From contig NZ_NBVR01000018.1 of assembly GCF_002607735.1 (NCBI RefSeq), positions 372,001 to 436,000 of the forward strand: 64,000 nt of DNA, given 5' to 3'. Made by a program: the position numbers and the translations under genes. Positions 8,457 to 18,147 of the stretch are shown in pieces. This DNA comes from Proteus alimentorum. Its GTDB lineage: Bacteria > Pseudomonadota > Gammaproteobacteria > Enterobacterales > Enterobacteriaceae. Position 1 is the stretch's first letter. Every line of letters starts with the position of its first letter. Below the pieces are notes generated by a model, which saw only the letters and a program-made list of their open reading frames with translations, was not told the DNA's origin and made no database searches.

Positions 8457-9282
8457 GGCGAGCACCTCGCTTAAATAACAGTGCAACAACCACCCAATAC
8501 ACAATAAATGTCACCACGCTTAAACCAATGGGTTGAGAGCGATAAGCAAAAAACGAGACTAAAAAATTACCAAAGACACTGGAATCATCAAGAATATGGC
8601 TAATATCCCAAAGAGGATAAATAAAGAAATCAGGCAATTCAAAATCCATTTCAATCAATAGGTTGGCAATTTCTTCTACGGCTTTTAATAACAGAGAAAC
8701 GGCAAGGAAGAGTAGTAAAAATCCTGTTACGGTAAAGAAATAGCGCCATGAAATAACTTTTGAAGTCAGTAAAAATAGCCATAGAGTGAATGCTGCGACA
8801 AGTAAGCCAATAAAGACCTCAATAAAGAAAGGCAGTGCTGTTTGTGCATTGAGAGCCATAATATGGCTAGAGAGAAAGACCACCACTTCGCTGCCTTCTC
8901 TGGCAATCGCAATGGCAATAATCAATAAAATACCCCATGCACTTTGTTGCTGTGTTTTTTGGGTGAGTTCATTTTCTATATTTGTTTTTAATGATTTTCC
9001 TTGTCCATTCATCCAATAAACCATCTGCACAATAAGTACACAAGCGAGGATCTCCATTGCGATCATAAATAGAGATTGCCACATATCTTCGAGTGAACTA
9101 AATACGCCATAAATACTTAGCGCGAGAATAATGGCAAGAAATAACCCAAATATCACGCCACCCCATAAATATTTCATACCTTGTTGTGGTGCTGGTGAAC
9201 GTTTTACCCACGCATAAATAATGCCTACCACTAATAGCGCTTCAAAACTTTCTCGCCAAACAACAAACAGAACTTGTCCCAT
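8446..9282 (-). CDS. efeU: FTR1-family iron permease EfeU
   Basis: Inner-membrane iron channel of 278 aa with seven hydrophobic segments. It has the two REXXE iron motifs of the family, RESFE at residues 10-14 and REGSE at 128-132, each inside a membrane helix. It starts 2 nt after the stop of the cupredoxin gene and overlaps the next gene, so translation is coupled along the operon. Confidence 0.92.
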   Translation of the reverse strand: MGQVLFVVWRESFEALLVVGIIYAWVKRSPAPQQGMKYLWGGVIFGLFLAIILALSIYGVFSSLEDMWQSLFMIAMEILACVLIVQMVYWMNGQGKSLKTNIENELTQKTQQQSAWGILLIIAIAIAREGSEVVVFLSSHIMALNAQTALPFFIEVFIGLLVAAFTLWLFLLTSKVISWRYFFTVTGFLLLFLAVSLLLKAVEEIANLLIEMDFELPDFFIYPLWDISHILDDSSVFGNFLVSFFAYRSQPIGLSVVTFIVYWVVVALLFKRGARHAK

Positions 9283-9284
9283 AG

Positions 9285-9632
9285 TTACTCTGCCTTTTCA
9301 GTTGCAACAATTTCACCTTGTGGATGAGAAAGGTGAAAATCATCAAAGAAGGTGTAACGTCCCGGTTTTAGTGGTGCGATTACAACGACAGAATTTGCGC
9401 CCGGTGCTAATACTTTTTCTTTACGTAGCTGTGTACTTTCAAATTCAACAGGGCTAGTACCTGTATTACGGATTTTTATTCTAATGGGTGTTTTAGCAGG
9501 AACGTCAATTACTTGGGGAATAAGTTCGCCATCTTTCATTTCTAATTCAACGGTGTATTTTTCTGCTGCTAAAACAGAGGATGTCACCATTAACAGCAGT
9601 AATAATGTATATTTAGAGAGAGTTTTGATCAT
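9285..9632 (-). CDS. Periplasmic cupredoxin-like protein of the iron operon
   Basis: A 115-aa exported protein with a signal peptide cut near residue 22 (SVLA). The mature part is a short cupredoxin-like beta domain: IDVPAKTPIRIKIRNTG, then SPVEFEST, then GRYTFFDDFHLSHPQG. It corresponds to the N-terminal cupredoxin domain of E. coli EfeO, encoded here as its own gene next to the permease. A longer frame extends to 9695, but the ATG at 9632 directly precedes the signal peptide. It probably passes electrons or metal between P19 and the permease. Confidence 0.78.
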   Translation of the reverse strand: MIKTLSKYTLLLLLMVTSSVLAAEKYTVELEMKDGELIPQVIDVPAKTPIRIKIRNTGTSPVEFESTQLRKEKVLAPGANSVVVIAPLKPGRYTFFDDFHLSHPQGEIVATEKAE

Positions 9633-9700
9633 CAGCGTTTCACTTAAAAAAGAGAAAAAGGATAAATCCAAAGGGTTGGATCTATCCGTTATCAAGCTAA

Positions 9701-10258
9701 TTAATAACTGCCTTTACGGCCCGTTCCGCTATAGGTGAAATCCCATGACACTTCAAAGGGTTCAAACCAAGGTGAAACACCGGTTTCTTTATCGATATGG
9801 CGACCAAAAGCGATATCTTTGTTGTATGAAGGCGGGTAAATCTTATAGGTCACGTTATATTGACCATTTCCATCCAGCTTCAGGTTTTCACCATAATGAG
9901 GACCATCATTGGCAACCATCGCCATAAATGTACCTTGCTGTTTTTTCGCAGGGGCATCGGATTTTGTTACGGTGTATTCAATGGTGAGATAAGGGATCCA
10001 ATCGCCTTCAGCAAATCCATTCGGATTATCTTCTGTGGCATGAATATCTGCTTCTAAATGGATATCTGCCTTATCAGCAGCCAAGTGGTTCATCGCATGA
10101 TGACCTTCTTCAGTATCCATAGTGATCGGTTGGAGGTAAACCCCTTGAATTTCCATACCATTTTTAAGAATAGGATGACCAACTGGATACTCAACAGCGA
10201 AAGCGGATGAAGAAAGCAATGAGAGTGCAGTGAGAGAGAGCGCATAGCGATATTTCAT
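9701..10258 (-). CDS. P19/FetP-type periplasmic iron transport protein
   Basis: A 185-aa protein with a clear signal peptide (cut after SAFA, near residue 22), matching the P19/Tp34/FetP family. Family features are the His/Met-rich region EGHHAMNHLAAD near 51-62, MVANDGPHYGENLKL and FGRHIDKETGV. These proteins bind copper and iron and work with FTR1-type permeases. It is the first gene of the five-gene operon and carries a Fur operator in its promoter. Confidence 0.85.
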   Translation of the reverse strand: MKYRYALSLTALSLLSSSAFAVEYPVGHPILKNGMEIQGVYLQPITMDTEEGHHAMNHLAADKADIHLEADIHATEDNPNGFAEGDWIPYLTIEYTVTKSDAPAKKQQGTFMAMVANDGPHYGENLKLDGNGQYNVTYKIYPPSYNKDIAFGRHIDKETGVSPWFEPFEVSWDFTYSGTGRKGSY

Positions 10259-10276
10259 GTTTAACCCCTATTATTG

Positions 10277-10295
10277 AATGATAATTGTTATTATT
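10277..10295. promoter_or_regulatory. Fur operator of the ferrous iron operon
   Basis: AATGATAATTGTTATTATT closely follows the 19-bp Fur box (GATAATGATAATCATTATC) and sits 19-37 nt upstream of the P19 start codon. It predicts repression of the whole P19-cupredoxin-EfeU-EfeO-EfeB operon under iron-replete conditions. Confidence 0.75.
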
Positions 10296-10561
10296 CTTAG
10301 TAAGGTTAACATAATTTGTATTAGAAATAGGAGACAATCTATACGAAAAATATCGCTTAAGTTGGCAGAAAAATCAGTGAAAATAGCGATAACATTTTCT
10401 TTTATAAAAGAAAAAAATTTGTTGTTTTGAAATAAATATATGAATGGAATTAATAATTATGGGTAATAATACCCAATAAAATCATCTAATTAAGAATGAT
10501 ATATGGAAATCTTATTTATCTTAATGAGAAGATAAAACAGAAGACTTCCATACTAAGATGA
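10296..10561. other. Intergenic region with two hairpins
   Basis: No gene is seen. A palindrome (ATTGGGTATTATTACCCAT on the minus strand) lies at about 10460-10476. A longer imperfect hairpin with arms ATGGAAATCTT and AAGACTTCCAT lies at about 10503-10551, just beyond the end of the MrpJ-like gene. The second may be its terminator, although the T-run is poor. Confidence 0.4.
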
Positions 10562-10849
10562 TTAAATTTGGCTTTGAGCGCTCCAAAATTGTTTGGATTG
10601 TGTCAGTGCCACAGCAGAAACTTGCTCTTCATTTGGTGGTAGGAAAAATGCAGGAGTGACTTTTAGCTCTTGTGCAATATGAAAGAGCATATCAACATCA
10701 ATCTTACATAGCCCATTCTCATAACGTGAAAATTGTTGCTGGCTAATACCGACTCGTTCAGCGACAACCTTTGCTGACAAGCGAAGTAGCTGGCGTTGTT
10801 TACGAATTTTATGCCCAATAATTTGAGAAATGGGATAAATCTTTGACAT
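10562..10849 (-). CDS. MrpJ-like XRE-family regulator (orphan)
   Basis: A 95-aa DNA-binding protein with one HTH of the XRE type (residues about 11-65). The recognition segment SQQQFSRYE at 36-44 is the hallmark of the Proteus fimbrial regulator MrpJ and its paralogues, which repress flagellar genes. No fimbrial operon lies next to it, so it is an orphan paralogue. The ATG at 10849 was chosen over upstream starts because GAGG stands 7 nt before it. It could control motility, but the target is inferred only from the family. Confidence 0.75.
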   Translation of the reverse strand: MSKIYPISQIIGHKIRKQRQLLRLSAKVVAERVGISQQQFSRYENGLCKIDVDMLFHIAQELKVTPAFFLPPNEEQVSAVALTQSKQFWSAQSQI

Positions 10850-11450
10850 TAGTGACCTCATTCTTCCTATCAACCACCAATAATATCCAATAAATTGAAT
10901 ATCAAGTTTCCGTGATGGACCTTCAAAATAAACAAGCGCTCCGGCTTGAATGAGTAAAATCCATACTACTGTGTTATCGGTTAATTGGGTGAATTATTTA
11001 TACCCATAACGTTATAAGATGATATTAATTTTCATTAAACTATTTTGATATCCTTCTTTTTCCTAGCAGGATAGTCGAGATTTTTTTGATAAACAGTGCT
11101 ATATATTTCCCAAACACCATTTTATCCGTTATTTGTGCTCGCATTTGTGATTAATAAAGAGTAAATAATGAAGCTATAACAAAAAAGATAAAGCCCTCTT
11201 TGACTGTGTTTATACTCGAAAATACCTTTTATGCATTTTGATAATGGGGAGTTTTTGAGTTTTTTTTTATATCAATAAGATTTCTTTTCTTAAACCGGTG
11301 TTAAATTCAAACGACTCTCCTCACTTTATTGAAATTTATAAAATTACATTCACATCTAATAGGCTACGGCGTTAAGATTGTTAACTATAATACTTAGGCA
11401 GAATATAAGTGTTGCAGGGTAATTATCTATTTATCGTCAAGGTCGAGATT
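10850..11450. other. Divergent intergenic region
   Basis: About 600 bases between the leftward MrpJ-like gene and the rightward gss gene. It is AT-rich, with no convincing coding frame, terminator or known operator seen. It must contain both promoters. The length is large for two divergent promoters, which fits an upstream regulatory area as found near mrpJ-type genes. Confidence 0.4.
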
Positions 11451-13328
11451 ATGAATGTAAAAGATATCATTCGTCATGAACCATTTGGAACATTGCTAGG
11501 CTATGCGCCTGGTGGTGTCGCGATTTACTCTTCAGATTACAGCAGTATTGATAAAGAAGACTATGCCGCTAATGATTCATTCCGTAGTTATATTGGTAAT
11601 GAATATATGGGGCACAAGTGGCAGTGTGTTGAGTTTGCTCGCCGTTTTCTCTATTTGCATTATGGGGCTGTATTTACTGATGTGGGAATGGCTTATGAGA
11701 TCTTCTCACTGCGTTTTTTACGTAAAACTATCGATGACGATATATTGCCATTACAAGCCTTTGCTAATGGTAGCAAACAACCCCCCACAGTGGGAGCTTT
11801 GCTGATTTGGCAAGAAGGTGGTGAGTTTAAAGTAACAGGGCATGTTGCTGTTATTACTGAAGTACTTGAAGATAAAATTCGTATTGCGGAGCAAAATGTT
11901 ATCCATACTAGATTGCCGGCAGGGCAACAGTGGACAAGAGAATTACCGCTTAAAGTGACGGATAATGGTTATTTTATTCAAGATACCTTTGATAATACCA
12001 CTCTATTAGGTTGGATGATCCAAACAGAGCCTAATGCTTATAGCCTTCCTCAACCTAAAATTACGCCAGAATTGTTAAATATTCATACCGCGAAGCTTGA
12101 TAATAAAGGTCAATTCAATGGCAAATGGTTAGATGAAAGCTCACCACTAGAAAAAGCTTATGTCCTTGCACAGCATGGTCATATTATCAATCAAGATAGC
12201 TATGAATATTTTACCATTTCAGAAAGTGCAGAGCAGGAACTTATTCGCGCAAGTAATGAAATGCATTTGATGTATTTGCATGCAACTGAAAAAGTGTTGA
12301 AAGACGATAATTTACTGCGTTTATTCGATATCCCTGAAGTATTGTGGCCTCGTATTCGTTTGTCGTGGCAAAACAGACGTCATCAAATGATCACGGGACG
12401 CTTAGATTTTTGTATGGATGAGCGAGGTGTCAAAGTTTATGAATATAATGCGGATTCAGCCTCTTGCCATACAGAAGCTGGTTTAATTATCGAGAAATGG
12501 GCACAAAAAGGTGGAATTAAAGAGGGCTTTAACCCTGGTGAACGCTTACTTGATGCATTAGCGGATGCTTGGAAACACTGTGATGCAAAACCTTTTGTGC
12601 ATATTCTTCAAGATGATGATAGTGAAGAAGATTATCACGCTCTCTTTATGCAACAATCACTGACTCAAGCCGGTTATAACAGTAAAATTCTACGAGGATT
12701 AGGTGAGCTTCATTGGAATAGCCGTGGTCAATTGATTGATGCAGACAAACGTGTTGTTGAATGTGTTTGGAAAACATGGGCTTGGGAAACAGCATTAGAT
12801 CAACTAAGAGAAGAGAGTGAGCAACAAGCACTGATCCCTATTCGTACAGGGCATCCTGAAGGCGAAGTTCGCTTGGTCGATGTGCTTTTACGTCCTGAAA
12901 TTACCGTTTTTGAGCCTCTTTGGACACTGATCCCTAGTAATAAAGCGATCCTACCTATTCTATGGCAATTGTTCCCTGATAACCCTTATTTGTTAGATAC
13001 GGATTTCACAGTGACACCTCGTCTTGCACAAAGTGGTTATGCGGTTAAACCAATAGCAGGTCGTTGTGGTAGTAACATTGGTTTAGTCGATCATAAAGAG
13101 AATGTGTTAGATGAAACCCATGGTCAATTTGATCATCAAGAAAATATTTACCAAGAATTATGGTGTTTACCAAAAGTGGCAAATCGCTATATCCAAGTTT
13201 GCACCTTTACTGTGGGGGGGCATTATGGTGGTTGTTGTTTACGTTCAGATCCAACGCTAGTGATTAAAAAAGAGAGTGATATTGAACCCTTAATTGTGAT
13301 TGAAGATAAACACTTTTTAGCTAAATAA
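11451..13328 (+). CDS. gss: Bifunctional glutathionylspermidine amidase/synthetase
   Basis: Cytoplasmic enzyme that joins glutathione to spermidine using ATP and also hydrolyses the conjugate. The N-terminal CHAP amidase domain (about 1-200) has the catalytic Cys at 59 in WQCVEFARRF and a His in TGHVAVI, exactly as in E. coli Gss. The C-terminal ATP-grasp synthetase domain (about 205-620) includes the DERGVKVYEYNADSASC segment and the end KKESDIEPLIVI. At 625 aa it is close to the E. coli enzyme (619). A GTG start 42 nt upstream is possible, but the ATG at 11451 matches the family start. Single gene with its own terminator. Confidence 0.95.
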   Translation: MNVKDIIRHEPFGTLLGYAPGGVAIYSSDYSSIDKEDYAANDSFRSYIGNEYMGHKWQCVEFARRFLYLHYGAVFTDVGMAYEIFSLRFLRKTIDDDILPLQAFANGSKQPPTVGALLIWQEGGEFKVTGHVAVITEVLEDKIRIAEQNVIHTRLPAGQQWTRELPLKVTDNGYFIQDTFDNTTLLGWMIQTEPNAYSLPQPKITPELLNIHTAKLDNKGQFNGKWLDESSPLEKAYVLAQHGHIINQDSYEYFTISESAEQELIRASNEMHLMYLHATEKVLKDDNLLRLFDIPEVLWPRIRLSWQNRRHQMITGRLDFCMDERGVKVYEYNADSASCHTEAGLIIEKWAQKGGIKEGFNPGERLLDALADAWKHCDAKPFVHILQDDDSEEDYHALFMQQSLTQAGYNSKILRGLGELHWNSRGQLIDADKRVVECVWKTWAWETALDQLREESEQQALIPIRTGHPEGEVRLVDVLLRPEITVFEPLWTLIPSNKAILPILWQLFPDNPYLLDTDFTVTPRLAQSGYAVKPIAGRCGSNIGLVDHKENVLDETHGQFDHQENIYQELWCLPKVANRYIQVCTFTVGGHYGGCCLRSDPTLVIKKESDIEPLIVIEDKHFLAK

Positions 13329-13360
13329 GATCATAGACGTTTAGAATTAATAAATAATAG

Positions 13361-13386
13361 ACCCGCCAATTAGGCGGGTTTATTTT
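13361..13386. terminator. Bidirectional terminator between gss and a convergent gene
   Basis: A perfect 7-bp GC-rich stem (ACCCGCC / GGCGGGT) around AATTA, with TTATTTT after it on the plus strand and TATTATTTATT on the minus strand. Its right edge touches the stop codon of the convergent gene. Confidence 0.8.
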
Positions 13387-14041
13387 AATAAAGAATGTTT
13401 TCAATATTAGGCCAATCATCGGCATAATGATCCGTCATTAATAAAAAACATTCAGCCACGGCACGATTTAAAGATCTATGTTCAACGGTATCTTTTTCTA
13501 TTGAAGTGACAGACCATACTTTATTTTCTTGATGATAAGAGCATGACATTTCGCAATCTTCTAATAAAGAGAGTGCATCATCAGCATTTTTGAGTAAATC
13601 AAATATCGCGCCATCAGGATCTAAGGAGCTCCAAACTTTTTCGGTTTCTGTATCAAATTCGATTTCATAACCATAACGACGATAGATAGCGGTTAGGTTT
13701 ATTTGAAAATCCGAGTAGTGACTATAGCGATGAATAGGTGGTTGGTAGGTATCAGGCGCTTGGACTTTTTGATTATTTTTATAGTCCTGAATTTGTTTTT
13801 CACGCGCTTGAGCGCGTTGATAGCCTTCATCGCCAAATTCTAAAATGCGTGCTTTACGATGAGCATGACTAAACTCAAGCACTGCTGGCCCATAATAGAG
13901 GCCTTCTTCTGTTTGCACATCCAATAAGTCAACTAAGATATAACGTTTATTCTCAGTGATATGTTCTTTATTTGCGACGATTAAACCTGCATATTCTGCA
14001 ATTGCAATAAGTTGTTTTGTCGTGAATGTCATTTCTTTCAT
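13385..14041 (-). CDS. Hypothetical protein, 218 aa
   Basis: Not recognised. A soluble acidic protein without signal peptide or membrane segment. The N-terminal half has a basic patch (SHAHRKARILEFGDEGYQ, near 58-75) and a Gln/Lys-rich linker near 80-100. The C-terminal half is rich in Asp/Glu and has two Cys near 158-162. It starts with a reasonable GGAAAA site and lies 18 nt downstream of dsdC on the same strand, so it may be co-transcribed with it. Codon use looks native. No function is proposed. Confidence 0.7.
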   Translation of the reverse strand: MKEMTFTTKQLIAIAEYAGLIVANKEHITENKRYILVDLLDVQTEEGLYYGPAVLEFSHAHRKARILEFGDEGYQRAQAREKQIQDYKNNQKVQAPDTYQPPIHRYSHYSDFQINLTAIYRRYGYEIEFDTETEKVWSSLDPDGAIFDLLKNADDALSLLEDCEMSCSYHQENKVWSVTSIEKDTVEHRSLNRAVAECFLLMTDHYADDWPNIENILY

Positions 14042-14059
14042 CGGATTTTCCTTAAAAAA

Positions 14060-15004
14060 TTACATGCTTTCCTTGATTTGTTTTTTCAGCCACTGAATGA
14101 AAAGCTGTACTTTAGCATTATTTTTTTCATTTCGAGTGACAAGGTAATAACGCTGAGCACAAAAAAGCTCACTATTATCAAAAGGGATAATTAATTCTTT
14201 ATTCGCCAGTTGTTTTTGCACTAAACGCTTTCTTCCCATCGCCACTCCCGAGTGGTTAACCGCAGCAATAACCGCAAGATCAGAGCGGTCAAAACAGATA
14301 TTGCTACGATTAGGAAAAAGCGAAAGTCCCATATATTCACCCCAAGCTCGCCATTCGTCGAAATCCGAGTTATTACTCCAAGCTTGCCTATCATGTAGCA
14401 ATGTGCAATTAGAAAGATGATGAATATTACCAATAAGCTCATGTTTTTTCGCGTATTCAGGACTACACACAGGAATAATAGATTCTGAAATTAAATCTTC
14501 ACAATAAAGGTTTTGCAGTTGCTTATCATCGAAATAAATTGCGAGATCAATACCATAACCTCGAAAGTTAATATCATCATTTCCTGTGAGTAGATTTAAT
14601 TCAATCGATGGGTAACGTTCAGTAAAATCTGAAATACGAGGAACTAACCAACATTGGGCAATAGATGGTCGTGAATAAACGGTGAGAATACCTGAGACTT
14701 CTTGATTATGAATATCTAAAATTTCTTGGTTAATATCTTCTAGCGTTTTTTTAAGCGCCCAATAAATTCGTTCACCTTCTTCTGTTAACTCTATTCGGCG
14801 ATGAAAGCGGTTAAATAGCTTAATGCCCAACTCTTCTTCTAATGTATTAATACGGTGGCTAATGGCACTGGGCGTTAATGACAGTTCTTCTGCTGCTAAA
14901 GCAAATGAAAGATGGCGACCAGTTGCTTCAAAAGTGTGAAGTCTTGCTAATTGATAACTGGATAATCGTTTATTTCTTAAAATCACGCTAGAAGATTCAA
15001 ACAT
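14060..15004 (-). CDS. dsdC: LysR-type activator of the D-serine locus, DsdC
   Basis: Transcription factor of 314 aa with the LysR HTH at about 18-77 (FALAAEELSLTPSAISHRINTLEEELGI) and a C-terminal effector domain. Long stretches match E. coli DsdC, including SRPSIAQCWLVP, LTGND, CTLLHDRQAWSN, FDRSDLAVIAA and GVAMGRKRLVQK. It is divergent from dsdX, the arrangement used by DsdC to activate dsdXA in response to D-serine. Confidence 0.93.
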   Translation of the reverse strand: MFESSSVILRNKRLSSYQLARLHTFEATGRHLSFALAAEELSLTPSAISHRINTLEEELGIKLFNRFHRRIELTEEGERIYWALKKTLEDINQEILDIHNQEVSGILTVYSRPSIAQCWLVPRISDFTERYPSIELNLLTGNDDINFRGYGIDLAIYFDDKQLQNLYCEDLISESIIPVCSPEYAKKHELIGNIHHLSNCTLLHDRQAWSNNSDFDEWRAWGEYMGLSLFPNRSNICFDRSDLAVIAAVNHSGVAMGRKRLVQKQLANKELIIPFDNSELFCAQRYYLVTRNEKNNAKVQLFIQWLKKQIKESM

Positions 15005-15103
15005 TCTTTTATTCTCGTTTTTTTACTAATAGTAACGTAGGTTAACAATCAAGGTAATGTTAAGATGAAATACCATGCCACTACTCATCATAATGTGATT
15101 ATT

Positions 15104-15119
15104 TGTGTATTAGATCACT
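15104..15119. promoter_or_regulatory. Probable CRP site in the dsdC-dsdX intergenic region
   Basis: TGTGT-ATTAGA-TCACT matches the CRP pattern TGTGA-N6-TCACA with two mismatches and lies about 110 bp upstream of dsdX, between the divergent promoters. CRP dependence of dsdXA is known in E. coli. The DsdC operator itself could not be defined by eye. Confidence 0.5.
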
Positions 15120-15227
15120 TATTTGAGTTAATAGAGTTCATCTTAGTGTAAATTTTCATCATTTGTAAGTGCCGAATGATTAATATTCAATATGATTAAC
15201 AATAAATAAAATATTTGGGATGGATAT

Positions 15228-16565
15228 ATGGATTCAACGTTATGGGTGCTAGGTACTCTTATAATTAGTATCTTGCTCATTGTTTTTACTATAATAAAAT
15301 TTAAGTTTCACCCGTTTTTAGCCTTACTATTGGCAAGCTTCTTTGTGGGTACTGCAATGAAGATGAATCCTTTAGAAATGGTAAATGCGATTGAAAACGG
15401 TATTGGTGGTACGTTAGGATTTTTAGCAGCAATTATCGGTTTAGGAACTATTCTTGGTAAGATGATGGAAATATCAGGTGCCGCAGAACGCATCGGTATT
15501 ACATTGCAAAAATGCCGTTGGTTATCTCCAGACGTTATTATGGTATTGGTTGGTCTTATTTGTGGTATTACACTCTTTGTTGAAGTGGGTGTGGTATTAC
15601 TTATTCCTCTTGCTTTCTCAATTGCGAAAAAAACAAATACTTCATTATTAAAATTAGCTATTCCATTATGTACAGCATTAATGGCTGTTCACTGTATTGT
15701 TCCTCCTCATCCTGCTGCATTATTCGTAACTAATGAATTAGGGGCAGATATGGGAACCGTTATTGTTGCAGGCCTTGCCGTTGGTTTAGTTGCATCTTTA
15801 GTGGGGGGGCCTTTATTCTTAAAAATGTTAGGCGAGCGCTTACCATTTAAAACGGTACCTGAAGAATTTTCTGATATGGAAATTCGTGAAGAAAAAGATT
15901 TGCCTTCATTAGGTGCCACACTATTTACTGTATTATTACCTATTGTTCTGATGCTGATAAAAACAGCAGCAGAATTAAATATGACTAAAGGCACATCAAT
16001 TTATACCGCATTACAGTTTATTGGTAACCCAATTACTGCGATGTTTATTGCTGCCTTTGTTGCTTATTATGTATTAGGTATTCGCCGTAATATGGGCATG
16101 AATACTTTATTGAAGAAAACAGAAGATAGCTTTAGCTCTATTGCCAATATCTTATTAATTATTGGTGCGGGCGGTGCTTTTAATGGCATTTTAAAAGGCA
16201 GTGGTCTAAGTGAATCTTTAGCGTTAATTCTTTCTAATTTAGATATGCATCCTATTTTATTGGCTTGGTTAGTCGCCATTATTCTTCATGCCGCCGTTGG
16301 TTCTGCGACTGTTGCAATGATGGGCGCTACTGCAATTGTTGCACCATTAATGCCTTTATACCCAGACATTAGCCCTGAAATCATTACATTAGCAATTGGT
16401 TCAGGTGCTATTGGTTGTACCATCGTCACAGACTCACTGTTTTGGTTAGTGAAACAGTATTGTAATGCAACTTTAAGTGAAACTTTTCGTTTTTACAGTG
16501 TCGCGACCTTTATTGCCTCCTTTGTCGCATTAGGCGGTACATTTATGCTTTCTTTTGTCATATAA
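15228..16565 (+). CDS. dsdX: D-serine permease DsdX (GntP family)
   Basis: Inner-membrane proton symporter of 445 aa with about 12 hydrophobic segments and the gluconate-permease family layout, including HCIVPPHPAAL (residues about 150-160) and the GSATVAMMGATAIVAPL segment near 353-370. Family plus position, divergent from dsdC and 12 nt before dsdA, gives the D-serine assignment; by family alone it could import gluconate. It starts at an ATG with GGGATGG upstream. Confidence 0.92.
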   Translation: MDSTLWVLGTLIISILLIVFTIIKFKFHPFLALLLASFFVGTAMKMNPLEMVNAIENGIGGTLGFLAAIIGLGTILGKMMEISGAAERIGITLQKCRWLSPDVIMVLVGLICGITLFVEVGVVLLIPLAFSIAKKTNTSLLKLAIPLCTALMAVHCIVPPHPAALFVTNELGADMGTVIVAGLAVGLVASLVGGPLFLKMLGERLPFKTVPEEFSDMEIREEKDLPSLGATLFTVLLPIVLMLIKTAAELNMTKGTSIYTALQFIGNPITAMFIAAFVAYYVLGIRRNMGMNTLLKKTEDSFSSIANILLIIGAGGAFNGILKGSGLSESLALILSNLDMHPILLAWLVAIILHAAVGSATVAMMGATAIVAPLMPLYPDISPEIITLAIGSGAIGCTIVTDSLFWLVKQYCNATLSETFRFYSVATFIASFVALGGTFMLSFVI

Positions 16566-16577
16566 AAGAGAACGACT

Positions 16578-17906
16578 ATGAGCCATATAGATATAAATAA
16601 ATTAATAAGTCATTTTCCACTAGTTCGTGACTTAGTGGATTTAAAAGAAGTGGTTTGGTTTAACCCAAAAGTGACCACCACTGACCAGGGACTTCCATAT
16701 GTTGGTTTAACGCAAGATGACGTAATTGACGCACAAGCACGACTACAACGTTTTGCACCTTATTTAGCTAAAGCATTTCCAGAAACAGCTGTGACTCAAG
16801 GAATTATCGAATCAGACGTGGTTGATATCCCTAAGATGAAAGTTGCTCTTGAAAAGCGTTATAACACATCCATTAGCGGTCAATTGCGTTTGAAAAAGGA
16901 TAGTCATCTACCTATTTCAGGTTCAATTAAAGCGCGTGGTGGGATTTATGAAGTACTGACTCATGCTGAGAAATTGGCGATTAATGCGGGATTATTAAGT
17001 ACAGATGATAATTATGAAAAATTATTTTCTGACAAATTTCGTGAATTCTTTAGCCAATATAGTATCGCGGTAGGCTCAACAGGCAACTTAGGTATGTCTA
17101 TTGGGATCATGAGTGCGAAATTAGGCTTTAGCGTGAGTGTTCATATGTCTGCTGATGCACGTCAGTGGAAGAAAGATAAATTACGATCTCATGGCGTTAA
17201 TGTTGTTGAATATGAACAAGATTACAGTATTGCGGTAGAAGAAGGTCGCAAAGAAGCAGAGAAAGATCCTAACTGTTTCTTTATCGATGATGAAAACTCA
17301 AAAACATTATTCTTGGGTTATGCGGTAGCGGGATTACGTTTAAAACGCCAATTTGAAGAACAAGGTGTTCGTGTTGACAGTGAACATCCTCTGTTTGTTT
17401 ATCTGCCTTGTGGTGTTGGTGGCGGCCCTGGTGGTGTTGCTTTTGGGCTAAAACTGGCATTTGGTGATGCAGTACATTGCTTATTTGCAGAGCCAACGCA
17501 TTCACCTTGTATGTTATTGGGTGTTTATACTCAATTACATGAGGGCATCTCTGTACAAGAGATTGGTATCGATAACGTAACGGCTGCTGACGGTCTTGCT
17601 GTTGGTCGTGCATCAGGCTTTGTTGGTCGAGCAATGGAGCGCTTAATTGATGGTTATTATACTATTGATGATCAAGTGCTTTATGACTTACTCAGTTTAT
17701 TAAATAAAGAAGAAGGGATTAAGTTAGAACCTTCGGCTTTAGCAGGAATGGTAGGTGCTGTACATGTCACTCAAGCTAAAGATTATCTGCAAGGTTTATC
17801 ACTAGACAGTCAAAAAATGCAAAATGCAACGCATTTAGTATGGGCAACGGGTGGTGGTATGGTTCCAGCAGATGAAATGCAAAAATATCTCGCTCAAGGA
17901 AAATAG
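16578..17906 (+). CDS. dsdA: D-serine dehydratase
   Basis: Pyridoxal-phosphate enzyme that deaminates D-serine to pyruvate and ammonia, giving both detoxification and use as a nutrient. The PLP lysine is K118 in SGSIKARGG, the same number as in E. coli. The phosphate-binding loop GSTGNLG and the glycine-rich [10 protein letters not shown] segment are intact. Length 442 aa, as in the family. The gene lies 12 nt after dsdX in one operon. Confidence 0.95.
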   Translation: MSHIDINKLISHFPLVRDLVDLKEVVWFNPKVTTTDQGLPYVGLTQDDVIDAQARLQRFAPYLAKAFPETAVTQGIIESDVVDIPKMKVALEKRYNTSISGQLRLKKDSHLPISGSIKARGGIYEVLTHAEKLAINAGLLSTDDNYEKLFSDKFREFFSQYSIAVGSTGNLGMSIGIMSAKLGFSVSVHMSADARQWKKDKLRSHGVNVVEYEQDYSIAVEEGRKEAEKDPNCFFIDDENSKTLFLGYAVAGLRLKRQFEEQGVRVDSEHPLFVYLPCGVGGGPGGVAFGLKLAFGDAVHCLFAEPTHSPCMLLGVYTQLHEGISVQEIGIDNVTAADGLAVGRASGFVGRAMERLIDGYYTIDDQVLYDLLSLLNKEEGIKLEPSALAGMVGAVHVTQAKDYLQGLSLDSQKMQNATHLVWATGGGMVPADEMQKYLAQGK

Positions 17907-17920
17907 AGTATAGAAAGGGT

Positions 17921-17944
17921 GCTATCAGCTTTTGTTCTGATAGC
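17921..17944 (+). terminator. Weak hairpin after dsdA
   Basis: An 8-bp stem (GCTATCAG / CTGATAGC) lies 14 nt after the dsdA stop, extended by GGG/CCC. It lacks a T-run on the plus strand, so intrinsic termination is uncertain. Confidence 0.45.
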
Positions 17945-18087
17945 CCCTCAAAAAATAAAGGGGGTAGTACAAGTATCTCTAATCGTTATCTAAAACAATA
18001 ATAGCGTAGTCATGTGTTATGCCAAGTGTTACATCAAACATTCACACCAGGATGTCACACCAGGGGAAAATGTCGTAGTATTATTAT

Positions 18088-18115
18088 AAAAAAAGAGGCA
18101 CCCATTGGGTGCCTC
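18088..18115 (-). terminator. Rho-independent terminator of the TonB-receptor operon
   Basis: A perfect 9-bp stem (GAGGCACCC / GGGTGCCTC) with a 3-nt loop, followed on the minus strand by seven T residues. It lies about 30 nt beyond the stop of the leftward receptor gene. Confidence 0.85.
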
Positions 18116-18147
18116 GCTTACTTTATATCTTGCTAAATCAGAAGATA

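Noticed and set aside
17281-17634. Long open frame on the strand opposite dsdA
   Set aside because: It lies wholly inside dsdA, has low-complexity His/Gln-rich sequence and no ribosome binding site: a shadow of the real gene.
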